From: Blautia faecis
Lineage (GTDB): Bacteria; Bacillota; Clostridia; Lachnospirales; Lachnospiraceae
NCBI RefSeq assembly: GCF_020554845.1
Contig: NZ_JAJCIA010000015.1
Span: forward strand, 1 to 64,000
Length of the DNA: 64,000 bases
Direction: 5' to 3'
The translations under genes and the position numbers were made by a program. A model generated the notes under the pieces. It had not been told where the DNA came from. It did no database searches and saw only the letters and a program-made list of their open reading frames with translations. This document shows, piece after piece, positions 44,935 through 52,686 of the stretch. Each line of letters starts with the position of its first letter. Within the stretch, counting starts at the first letter, position 1.

Positions 44935-46416
44935 TTGAAATCTTTTATTAAAATTAATCCTTCAGATAATGTAGCCGTTGCGCTTCAGCCTCTGGCGAAA
45001 GGCACTGTGATCGAACTTGATAACTCCACACTCACTCTTACAGAAGACATCATGCAAGGACACAAGTTTGCATTAAAAAATCTCAAGCCTGGTGATTCCA
45101 TTATTAAATATGGTAATCCCATTGGATGTGCAACCACAGAAATTTCCGCAGGTTCCTGGATTCATACTCACAATTTAAAAACAGGGCTGGGAGATCTTCT
45201 TACTTATACATACAATAAAAATGTCACAGAGCTTCCACACCAGAAGCCAAAATTCTTCCAGGGCTATCGCAGAAAAGACGGCCGTGTTGGTGTACGTAAT
45301 GAAATCTGGATCATCCCTACAGTAGGCTGCGTTAACAATGTCGCATCTGCTATTGAGCGGGCCTCACAGAAATACATGACAGACCAGATTGATGGTGTCT
45401 GCGCTTTTCCCCATCCTTACGGATGTTCCCAGATGGGTGATGATCAGAATAACACACGTCAGATTCTTGCTGATTTAGTGAACCATCCCAATGCAGGCGG
45501 TGTTCTGGTTCTTGGACTTGGCTGCGAAAACAGCAACATCGATGAATTAAAGAAATTTATCGGAAACTATGATCCTGAGCGTGTACGTTTTCTCGTTGCC
45601 CAGGAATGTGAAGACGAGATCCGTGATGGTATTGAAACTGTCAAAGAACTGATTTCCTATGCATCCTCATTTAAACGTGAACCAATCCGTGCATCTGAAC
45701 TGATAATCGGTATGAAATGCGGCGGCTCTGATGGTTTGTCCGGAATCACGGCAAACCCTACTGTTGGTGCATTTTCTGACAAACTGATTTCTATGGGAGG
45801 ATCTACAATTCTTACAGAAGTTCCTGAAATGTTCGGTGCTGAGGAATTACTTATGAACCGCTGCGAGACAGAAGATCTGTTCAACCAGACAGTTGCCCTT
45901 GTCAACGATTTCAAAAACTATTTTAAAAGTCACAACCAGACCATTTATGAAAATCCTTCTCCTGGAAACAAAAAAGGCGGTATTTCCAGTCTGGAAGATA
46001 AATCTCTCGGATGTACGCAAAAATCCGGAAGTGCACCTGTCATGGGAGTTCTTTCTTATGGAGAACCTGTAAAGGAAAAAGGATTAAACCTGCTGAGTGC
46101 ACCTGGCAATGATCTTGTCGCCTCTACTGCCCTTGCTGCATCCGGTGCACACATTGTACTTTTTACCACCGGACGCGGAACACCATTTGCAAGTCCTGTA
46201 CCTACAGTAAAAATCTCCACAAATAACCAGCTTGCAAAAAAGAAGCAGAACTGGATTGATTTCAACTGTGGAGTCATGGTAAATGATACTCCTCTTGATG
46301 AGCTTTCAGAAAATCTTCTGGATTTTGTCCTTGAGATTGCATCCGGAAAGAAATCAAAATCCGAAGAAGCAGGTTTCCATGATATGGCAATCTTCAAACA
46401 GGGCGTTACTTTATAA
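44935..46416 (+). CDS. uxaA: Altronate dehydratase
   Basis: Dehydrates D-altronate to 2-keto-3-deoxygluconate. The 493-aa product has a small SAF domain (about 12-95) and the UxaA core with GYRRKDGRVGVRNEIWIIPTVGCVNN, HPYGCSQMGDD and MKCGGSDGLSGITANPT. The start chosen is TTG 44935 (AAAGGAGG at 44916-44923). The frame is open to 44881, but that start would lie inside the operator region. Confidence 0.94.
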   Translation: MKSFIKINPSDNVAVALQPLAKGTVIELDNSTLTLTEDIMQGHKFALKNLKPGDSIIKYGNPIGCATTEISAGSWIHTHNLKTGLGDLLTYTYNKNVTELPHQKPKFFQGYRRKDGRVGVRNEIWIIPTVGCVNNVASAIERASQKYMTDQIDGVCAFPHPYGCSQMGDDQNNTRQILADLVNHPNAGGVLVLGLGCENSNIDELKKFIGNYDPERVRFLVAQECEDEIRDGIETVKELISYASSFKREPIRASELIIGMKCGGSDGLSGITANPTVGAFSDKLISMGGSTILTEVPEMFGAEELLMNRCETEDLFNQTVALVNDFKNYFKSHNQTIYENPSPGNKKGGISSLEDKSLGCTQKSGSAPVMGVLSYGEPVKEKGLNLLSAPGNDLVASTALAASGAHIVLFTTGRGTPFASPVPTVKISTNNQLAKKKQNWIDFNCGVMVNDTPLDELSENLLDFVLEIASGKKSKSEEAGFHDMAIFKQGVTL

Positions 46417-46519
46417 AACATAAATCGAATTGCGGAAGCAGCGTAGCTGCGTAGCAATCCGGATATCAAATGAGTGTCAAAAGACCTTTTAACACTCATA
46501 TCATTATATATGAGGAAAA

Positions 46520-48010
46520 ATGAAAATGAAAAAATTATCTTATGCTGTTTTAAAAGAACAGGGCTATGATGGATACCTTCTTGAATCAGCGCCGGAACGT
46601 GTACTTCAGTTTGGTGAAGGAAACTTCCTCCGTGCATTTGTAGATTATTTTATAGATGAGTTAAACGAAAAAGCCGGATTCAACTCCAAAGTTGTTCTGT
46701 GCCAGCCAATCGCTCCAGATCTTGATGACAGGTTCAACGAACAGGAGGGTCTTTATACCTTATTTCTCCGTGGATTCCAGGATGGCAAAAAAATAAATAA
46801 AAAACGTGTTATCTCCTGTGTAAGCCGCTGTCTCAATCCATATAAGGATTTTGAAGCAGTTCTCGCATGTGCAGATAACCCGGACCTCCGTTTTATCGCA
46901 TGTAATACAACAGAAGCCGGAATTACTTATGATTCTTCCTGTCAGTTTAATGATGTTCCGGCTGGTAGCTATCCTGGAAAACTTACTCAGTTTATGTACC
47001 GTCGTTTCCAGAAATTCGGTCAGGAAGCCGGCAAAGGATTTATCATTCTTTCCTGTGAGCTGATCGAGGATAATGGAAAAGAGCTTGAAAAATGTGTATT
47101 AAAATATGCAACGCAGTGGAATCTCGGCGAAGACTTTATCAACTGGATCAAAACTGAAAACATCTTCTGCTCTACACTTGTAGACCGTATTGTAACAGGT
47201 TATCCAAGAACTGAAGCTGCTGCAATCTGTGAAGAACTTGGCTATGAAGATAACTTGATCGACACAGGTGAAATCTTTGGCTTCTGGGTAATCGAAGGTC
47301 CTCAGTCAATCAAAGACGAATTCCCGGTTGACAAAGCGAACCTTCCAATCCTGATCACAGACAATCACAAACCATATAAGCAGAGAAAAGTACGTATCTT
47401 AAATGGTGCACATACCTCCTTTGTGCTGGGTGCCTACCTTGCAGGACAGGATATTGTAAGAGACTGCATGAACGACGATGTAATCTGTGGATTTATGAAC
47501 AAAACTATTTATGACGAGATTATTCCTACTCTGGACCTTCCAAAAACAGAACTCGAAAATTTTGCTGCAGCTGTTACAGAACGTTTCAAAAACCCATTTA
47601 TCGACCATGCTCTTCTTTCCATTTCTCTGAATTCTACATCAAAATGGAAAGCACGTGTTATGCCGTCACTCAAAAAATATGTAGAACGCAAAGGTACACT
47701 TCCTGCATGCATCACAGCTTCTTTCGCCTTCTACATTGCATTCTATAACGGATATGCTATGAGCGAAGACGTACTTACAGCAAAAAGAGCAGCTAATGAA
47801 TACACTGTAAAAGATGACAAGGCAGTTCTCGAATTCTACCTTGCACATAAAGATGATTCCGCAGCGGATCTTGTTCATGCAGTCTGCACCAATACTTCCT
47901 TCTGGGGCGAAGATCTGACACAGATTTCCGGATTTGAAGCAGTTGTATGCAATTACTTAACTCAGATCCGTGAAAATGGTGCGTATGAAGTAATGAAAGC
48001 ACTGGCTTAA
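46520..48010 (+). CDS. uxaB: Tagaturonate reductase (altronate oxidoreductase)
   Basis: NADH-dependent reduction of D-tagaturonate to D-altronate, the step between uxaC and uxaA. The 496-aa mannitol-dehydrogenase-family enzyme has VLQFGEGNFLRAFVDYFID at the start (nucleotide region) and the KxxxxNxxH-type catalytic stretch KVRILNGAHTSFVLGAYLAG. It lies 103 bases after uxaA in the same transcript. The three enzymes cover galacturonate to KDG; the KDG kinase and aldolase are outside the window. Confidence 0.94.
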   Translation: MKMKKLSYAVLKEQGYDGYLLESAPERVLQFGEGNFLRAFVDYFIDELNEKAGFNSKVVLCQPIAPDLDDRFNEQEGLYTLFLRGFQDGKKINKKRVISCVSRCLNPYKDFEAVLACADNPDLRFIACNTTEAGITYDSSCQFNDVPAGSYPGKLTQFMYRRFQKFGQEAGKGFIILSCELIEDNGKELEKCVLKYATQWNLGEDFINWIKTENIFCSTLVDRIVTGYPRTEAAAICEELGYEDNLIDTGEIFGFWVIEGPQSIKDEFPVDKANLPILITDNHKPYKQRKVRILNGAHTSFVLGAYLAGQDIVRDCMNDDVICGFMNKTIYDEIIPTLDLPKTELENFAAAVTERFKNPFIDHALLSISLNSTSKWKARVMPSLKKYVERKGTLPACITASFAFYIAFYNGYAMSEDVLTAKRAANEYTVKDDKAVLEFYLAHKDDSAADLVHAVCTNTSFWGEDLTQISGFEAVVCNYLTQIRENGAYEVMKALA

Positions 48011-48074
48011 ATTATATTACAGAATCATAAGTTCTTTCCATGATTGAAAGCGACGGTGCAGGACGCGTGCAGCG

Positions 48075-48100
48075 TTAGAGCGTGTCTGAAAAATCATTCC
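48075..48100. repeat. R1 terminus after uxaB
   Basis: TTAGAGCGTGTCTGAAAAA, one substitution from the R1 end, followed by TCATTCCTG as at the right end of the complete copy. Confidence 0.7.
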
Positions 48101-48146
48101 TGATTACTCATCAAAAACGTCTGGCATACATTAAACCTCCCAACAT

Positions 48147-48180
48147 GGGCGCAGAGTCAACAGACCCTGCGCCCTTTCTT
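48147..48180. terminator. Terminator between uxaB and the small Asn-rich gene
   Basis: Stem GGGCGCAG / CTGCGCCC, extended by GAGTC/GAC, then TTTCTT. Confidence 0.75.
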
Positions 48181-48188
48181 AAAATATT

Positions 48189-48359
48189 TTAATATCTGGA
48201 AGTAGTATCTTCCCCTGACTCGTAAGAATTGCGGCTCTTGTTTTTGCTGCTGTTTTTTGTGTAAGAGTTCTTGCAATCCTGAGAATTTATCTCACTTTCA
48301 TAAGATCTGTTTGTTGCATTTTTGCTGTTCTTGTTTTCAGACTCATAATTTTTAGCCAT
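48189..48359 (-). CDS. Small Asn/Ser/Lys-rich protein with SYES repeats
   Basis: 56 aa, start ATG 48359 behind AGGAGG at proper spacing. Composition is dominated by Asn, Ser, Lys and Glu. NRSYESE and RNSYESG repeat a common SYES unit, and KNYESEN at the start is related. No membrane segment; one Cys. The composition is reminiscent of spore-coat or small spore proteins, but I recognise no family. It is monocistronic, at the edge of the accessory region. Confidence 0.65.
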   Translation of the reverse strand: MAKNYESENKNSKNATNRSYESEINSQDCKNSYTKNSSKNKSRNSYESGEDTTSRY

Positions 48360-48578
48360 TTGAGTATTCCTCCTGTTGAATGCCGCTGTCCACGTTCTGT
48401 TCCGCATCCAGCAGCTGTTTTCAGATTACTTTGTGTATTGTGACCAATTACAGAAAGAATATTCATCAAAATGATATTGCTTTTTTTTCCAATTTATATT
48501 ATAATTGACTTTGTAAAAGAATTTACCCTTCAAAAATTTTTTTACATAACCCCTTATTTAATTATTTATACTCCCCTC

Positions 48579-48616
48579 GAAACACCCGGTAGCTCCCCTA
48601 CCGGGTGTTTCTCTTT
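48579..48616. terminator. Strong hairpin
   Basis: A 14-bp perfect stem GAAACACCCGGTAG / CTACCGGGTGTTTC, then TCTTT. Nothing rightward ends here except an unassigned region, so it may mark an old gene end. Confidence 0.6.
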
Positions 48617-48686
48617 GGATTTATAAGGGTTTGCGGGGTTTTGGGGTTCACCATTCTCGTAATATTTCTGTAACATTTACTCCCCG

Positions 48687-48726
48687 TACCCAAAATATAC
48701 CCAAGATTGCATTTCAAGTACCCAAA
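48687..48726. repeat. TACCCAA direct repeats in helical phase
   Basis: TACCCAAA (48687), TACCCAAG (48698) and TACCCAAA (48719) are spaced by 11 and 21 bp, all on one face of the helix. They lie beside the integrase/Fic locus and are candidate arm-type integrase or regulator sites. Confidence 0.5.
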
Positions 48727-48796
48727 TCAGTTTCCTCCGACGCAAAAATGAGGGCAGCTTTTAACCACCCTCACTCAAATTCTTCAAAAACAGAAA

Positions 48797-48862
48797 TTGT
48801 TTTTTTCTTTCTTCCCATGTATAATTAAGCAAGAAAATACGCAAGTTAATAAGCAAGTTAAT
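48797..48862 (+). promoter_or_regulatory. Promoter and 12-bp iterons of the Fic gene
   Basis: TTGTTT (48797-48802), 17 bases, TATAAT (48820-48825). Three direct repeats of period 12 follow: GCAAGAAAAT (48829), GCAAGTTAAT (48841) and GCAAGTTAAT (48853). They overlap the expected transcription start and leader. Confidence 0.7.
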
Positions 48863-48883
48863 CATTATACACGGAGGTATTTT

Positions 48884-49876
48884 ATGGGAGATTACGCACC
48901 ACCTTTTACCATTACCAACAAAATACTAACATATGTGTCCTCTATTTCAGAAAAAATCGGACGCATTACAGCTACCAGCAGCCTTGAATCCAAGCCGCAC
49001 CTTAGACGAAACAACCGCATTAAATCCATCCACTCATCTCTGAAAATTGAAGCCAACTCCCTTTCTTTAGGACAAGTCCGGGATGTAATAGGGGGAAAAA
49101 CAGTTCTTGGAAAACAAACAGAAATACAGGAAGTAAAAAACGCATACGAAGCTTATGAATGCCTGTCAGAAATCGACCCTTACAGTATCAAAGATTTAAA
49201 AACATTTCACGGCATAATGACCAGATATCTTGTAAATGAATCTGGGGACTTCAGACATGGGGAAGAAGGCGTTTTTAATGGTGACCAGTGTATTTTCATG
49301 GCTCCACCCGCACACTTTGTTCCAGAATTAATGAGTGATCTTTTTAACTGGATGAATAAATCCAGAAACACGATCCATCCTTTGATTCTTGCCAGCGTGT
49401 TCCACTATGAATTTGTTTTTATCCATCCATTTTCTGATGGAAATGGCAGAATGGCAAGGCTATGGCACACCGCTATTCTCGCAAAATGGAAGCCTATATT
49501 TGAATATATTCCTATCGAAAGCCAGATTGAGAAATTCCAGACTGAATATTATGACGCAATCGCCCAATGCCATAGGGCAGGCTCTTCCACTGGCTTTATT
49601 GAATTTATGCTGTCACAGATTGATAAAATCCTGGATGACATCCCGGCCCAAATCAATGAAGAAAACCATCTGCTCTCAGATTATGTTCAGAAACTACTTT
49701 CTGTAATGGAGTATGACATTCCTTATACCAGCAACGCACTAATGAAAAAACTAGATTTGAAATCAAAAGAAACTTTCCGAAAAAATTATTTACATCCTGC
49801 CATTAAGCTTGATCTGATCCGCATGACTATCCCGGATAAGCCCAGGAGCAGAAGTCAGAAATATATTAAGCTTTGA
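48884..49876 (+). CDS. Fic-family protein (putative AMPylase)
   Basis: A 330-aa protein, start ATG 48884 with GGAGG 8 bases before. The Fic core motif HPFSDGNGRMAR spans residues 181-192, with catalytic His intact, and the family flap lies upstream. An N-terminal SSLKIEANSL resembles the S-x-x-x-E-(G/N) inhibitory helix of self-inhibited Fic proteins. The C-terminal winged-helix-like domain (about 250-330) suggests DNA binding and self-regulation. It may act as a toxin-like modifier or regulator; no separate antitoxin gene is seen. Confidence 0.93.
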   Translation: MGDYAPPFTITNKILTYVSSISEKIGRITATSSLESKPHLRRNNRIKSIHSSLKIEANSLSLGQVRDVIGGKTVLGKQTEIQEVKNAYEAYECLSEIDPYSIKDLKTFHGIMTRYLVNESGDFRHGEEGVFNGDQCIFMAPPAHFVPELMSDLFNWMNKSRNTIHPLILASVFHYEFVFIHPFSDGNGRMARLWHTAILAKWKPIFEYIPIESQIEKFQTEYYDAIAQCHRAGSSTGFIEFMLSQIDKILDDIPAQINEENHLLSDYVQKLLSVMEYDIPYTSNALMKKLDLKSKETFRKNYLHPAIKLDLIRMTIPDKPRSRSQKYIKL

Positions 49877-49905
49877 ACCCAAGCAGACTTTCTGGCAGAA
49901 AAATT

Positions 49906-49930
49906 CAAGGGGGGACTTTGCTCCCCCTTG
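49906..49930. terminator. Terminator between fic and the integrase
   Basis: Stem CAAGGGGG / CCCCCTTG abutting the integrase stop. It serves convergent genes. Confidence 0.7.
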
Positions 49931-51085
49931 CTAAAACATCGCTGCTAACTTGTTAATTTCCTCAGCCTTCTTGTCCGGAAGTACATGAGAATAGATATCC
50001 AAAGTCATCGTGATTGACTTATGCCCCAGAATTTCCTGCATGACCTTTGGCGGGATTCCCCTCTCAAAACCGCGTGTTGCAAATGTATGACGAAGCGAAT
50101 GGGGTGTATGCTCTCCAAACGTGTGTCCGTCCTCCCTGATTTGAACTATGATTTTTTTCATGTCCTGATACAATGCATTCTCAGAAATGCACCTTCCAAA
50201 ACTGCCTGTAAACACCAGATTTTCAAAACCTGGCTCTGGTCTCCATTTATCACCCAGAAGCATTCTTGTCGCGAGCTGGCGCTTCCTGTGCTCTCGCAGT
50301 ACGGTCACCAGATTGTCAAGCATTGGAATGTCCCTTTTGCTTGTTTCAGACTTTGGCTCATCAATCATATATTTTACTTTAGCCTTCGCTATGTACTTCA
50401 AAGTCCCATTCACATGTATAATTTTATTATCAAAATCTATGTCTGCCCATTGCAACGCACGCAGTTCTCCGTTACGCATTCCCGTTCCAAGGGCTACCAT
50501 ATAAAGATCATAGAACTGACTGTTCTTCGAATATCTCATAAACAAATTCTGTTCTTCTATCGACATTACTCGTATCTTCTTTTTCTTCTTTTCTTTCTTA
50601 ACAGAAGTGTTCTTAACAGGATTTCGCAGTACCATTCCATTGCGTACAGCCTGTGTATACATCCCACTCAATATAACCTTCACCAAGTTAATGGTCGTGG
50701 AACTATAACGACGTGCCATATCATTAAACAACTTCTGTATGTGTTCTCCTCTGATATCTTTCAAGTGCTTTCTGCCAAAGGGTTCTTTGATATGTGATTT
50801 ATATTCATCCAGATATACCTTGTAAGTTCCGTATTTTACACTGTTCTTTTTATACTCTTCCATCCATGTATAAAACCAGGAATCTACAGTCACATTGCTT
50901 TCTTTCGCATAAAGCCCATGCTCAACTTCATATCTTTTTTCAGCAATTTCACTCTGAAGCAATTTGAGATTTGTATTGTATAAAGTATATAATTCTCCTT
51001 TATAGGTAAAACGAGCTTCATATAGTCCACTTTTTCTACGCCTTATACCCTTGGGTAGCTTTTTTTCTTTAGAATCTGTGCTCAT
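49931..51085 (-). CDS. Tyrosine recombinase / integrase
   Basis: A 384-aa Tn916/phage-type integrase. Residues about 1-60 form an AP2-like arm-binding domain (GIRRRKSGLYEARFTYKG). A SAM-like core-binding domain spans about 65-165. The catalytic domain has Arg in GTGMRNGELRAL, HSLRHTFATR (H-x-x-R), His in LGHKS and nucleophile Tyr in LDIYSHV. Start ATG 51085 has GGAGGG upstream; the frame extends further without a site. With the excisionase-like gene it defines the mobile element. Confidence 0.95.
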   Translation of the reverse strand: MSTDSKEKKLPKGIRRRKSGLYEARFTYKGELYTLYNTNLKLLQSEIAEKRYEVEHGLYAKESNVTVDSWFYTWMEEYKKNSVKYGTYKVYLDEYKSHIKEPFGRKHLKDIRGEHIQKLFNDMARRYSSTTINLVKVILSGMYTQAVRNGMVLRNPVKNTSVKKEKKKKKIRVMSIEEQNLFMRYSKNSQFYDLYMVALGTGMRNGELRALQWADIDFDNKIIHVNGTLKYIAKAKVKYMIDEPKSETSKRDIPMLDNLVTVLREHRKRQLATRMLLGDKWRPEPGFENLVFTGSFGRCISENALYQDMKKIIVQIREDGHTFGEHTPHSLRHTFATRGFERGIPPKVMQEILGHKSITMTLDIYSHVLPDKKAEEINKLAAMF

Positions 51086-51141
51086 ATTATCCCTCCAGTT
51101 TTCAAGTGCCCTCCAGCATTTACTGGAGAGCACCATAGACA

Positions 51142-51345
51142 TCACTTTAAGTTTGTTACATCTGAAAGATACTGATTAACCTTTGGCATATAAATCAGTA
51201 CCCGCCTTCCAATTTCAACCCGCGCCCCAGACTGGCGTGCGATCTTGTCAGCGGTGTACTGTCCACAGCCCAGAATTTTCATAAATTCCTTCCGGTTTAC
51301 ACATACCGGAGTAGCTGAAATCTCATTAATAGTAGTGTCTGTCAT
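51142..51345 (-). CDS. Excisionase-like DNA-binding protein
   Basis: A 67-aa protein with a MerR/excisionase-type helix-turn-helix (VNRKEFMKILGCGQYTADKIARQSG, then RVLIYMPKVNQYL). It is placed 56 bases before the integrase, the usual xis-int order. AGGAGG precedes the ATG. Confidence 0.85.
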   Translation of the reverse strand: MTDTTINEISATPVCVNRKEFMKILGCGQYTADKIARQSGARVEIGRRVLIYMPKVNQYLSDVTNLK

Positions 51346-51393
51346 AGCAATTCCTCCTAGTTTTCCCCTGTATTATTAGCTTTTCACGATGTT

Positions 51394-51558
51394 TCAAATG
51401 ATAAGAACAAATGGTTTCTGCAACGTGGTACTGCCATCTTCTGCAGATCCATATGCCTCTTCAAAGATTTTCCCCAAAACTTTGTTTAAATCACGCTCTT
51501 CTAATTTACTGCAATCTACAACCTTTACTTCTAAATCAGTGCTTTCTTTTTTCTTCAT
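51394..51558 (-). CDS. Small acidic protein of the element
   Basis: 54 aa, MKKKESTDLEVKVVDCSKLE at the start and KPFVLII at the end. ATG 51558 has AGGG at about 10 bases. Acidic and probably helical in the middle (EERDLNKVLGKIFEEAYG). It lies in line between the HerA-like ATPase gene and the excisionase gene. No family recognised. Confidence 0.6.
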   Translation of the reverse strand: MKKKESTDLEVKVVDCSKLEERDLNKVLGKIFEEAYGSAEDGSTTLQKPFVLII

Positions 51559-51603
51559 AATATCAATCCCTGACCTTTCTTATTTTCAAATTCTGACAAG
51601 TTT

Positions 51604-52668
51604 TCAGTTACTGGACTTTGAATCCACCGCACATATGATCGGTATGTCCCAAATTTTTGAATTGTGATTAACACTGTACTTTCCTTTTAAGATGGCCTGT
51701 CCATTTTGCAGATCTGATAGTGCGCTCCGACAACTTTCCCAAGCTTCACAATCTACAAGCTGTGCAATCCCCTTCATACTTCGATCTGAAGGCTGAAACA
51801 GCAACATTGTATCTACCTGCTGTAACGTATCAATCTGCTCTGGCTTGTAATTTGAAAGAATCTGAGTTGCCAGCCATACACCCAGTCCACATTTGCGTCC
51901 TTCACGCAGCATTGCTCCAAGTGTACTCTCTTTGCCAAGTGCAACATTCTGAAACTCATCATACAAGATGTAATCTACACTGTGTAAATCTGCACTGTTA
52001 CCTTCATCTTTCACACTCTGCCACAGCAACGCTGACATAAATTCCGTCAAAAACTTTTTCGTGCCACCTTCAAGTTCAGTAAACTGCATTATAGTGACAA
52101 GTTTGTTATCTTCCAGCTCCTTGTCCATCTCTGGCGTCTTCTTGCGAAAAATGATATCAAGCTTTTCATATTGTCCAATGATATCTAACAGTTTCTCACC
52201 ACGTTCCTTACTCTCGTCATCCGTCAAACCTTGCACATACCCATCCAGAACAGATATTACCGAAGCAAACGTAAGCTCCTTCTCCTGTTCCTTTAGAAGT
52301 TCCATCACTTTGTGCAGAAACTCCCGCTGTCGGTGTCCCCTAAATGGGAGCGCCACTATCAATGCCTCTTCAAAAGCAGAATAGACATTCTTGCCTGTAT
52401 ACCAGTATGTAATCCCCGGCTGGTTTCCATCAAACACATATGTCTGATCCCTGCTAGCAAACTTGCTTCTTTCCTGTTCTTTTGTGGTATAACTTCCAGA
52501 GTAGTCAAAAATCACGCACTTTTTCTTCTGTTCTACTGCCTCTTCAATCATCCTGTAACAGCACCAGGTTTTACCACTACCGGATTTACCCCAAATAAGT
52601 CTATGGTTATTTAACGCATCCGGGAATTCTTTTAGGTTTATTATGTTTCCTTCTAAATCTCTCAGCAT
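51604..52668 (-). CDS. HerA/VirB4-like P-loop ATPase
   Basis: A 354-aa ATPase. It has Walker A GKSGSGKT (27-34), FDYSGSY after strand 2, Walker B VDYILYDEF (231-239) with catalytic Glu, and a sensor WLATQ (265-269). The order fits the HerA/FtsK/VirB4 (DUF87-like) class of ring ATPases that translocate DNA or power conjugation and some defence systems. No VirD4 membrane segments are present, so a coupling protein is less likely. It follows the 631-aa protein by 18 bases and probably works with it. Confidence 0.85.
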   Translation of the reverse strand: MLRDLEGNIINLKEFPDALNNHRLIWGKSGSGKTWCCYRMIEEAVEQKKKCVIFDYSGSYTTKEQERSKFASRDQTYVFDGNQPGITYWYTGKNVYSAFEEALIVALPFRGHRQREFLHKVMELLKEQEKELTFASVISVLDGYVQGLTDDESKERGEKLLDIIGQYEKLDIIFRKKTPEMDKELEDNKLVTIMQFTELEGGTKKFLTEFMSALLWQSVKDEGNSADLHSVDYILYDEFQNVALGKESTLGAMLREGRKCGLGVWLATQILSNYKPEQIDTLQQVDTMLLFQPSDRSMKGIAQLVDCEAWESCRSALSDLQNGQAILKGKYSVNHNSKIWDIPIICAVDSKSSN

Positions 52669-52686
52669 TGTACTGTGGTCTCCTTT

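Noticed and set aside
49931..51345. Tn916-type conjugative transposon
   Set aside because: The integrase/excisionase order is similar, but none of the Tn916 transfer genes or its relaxase is present.
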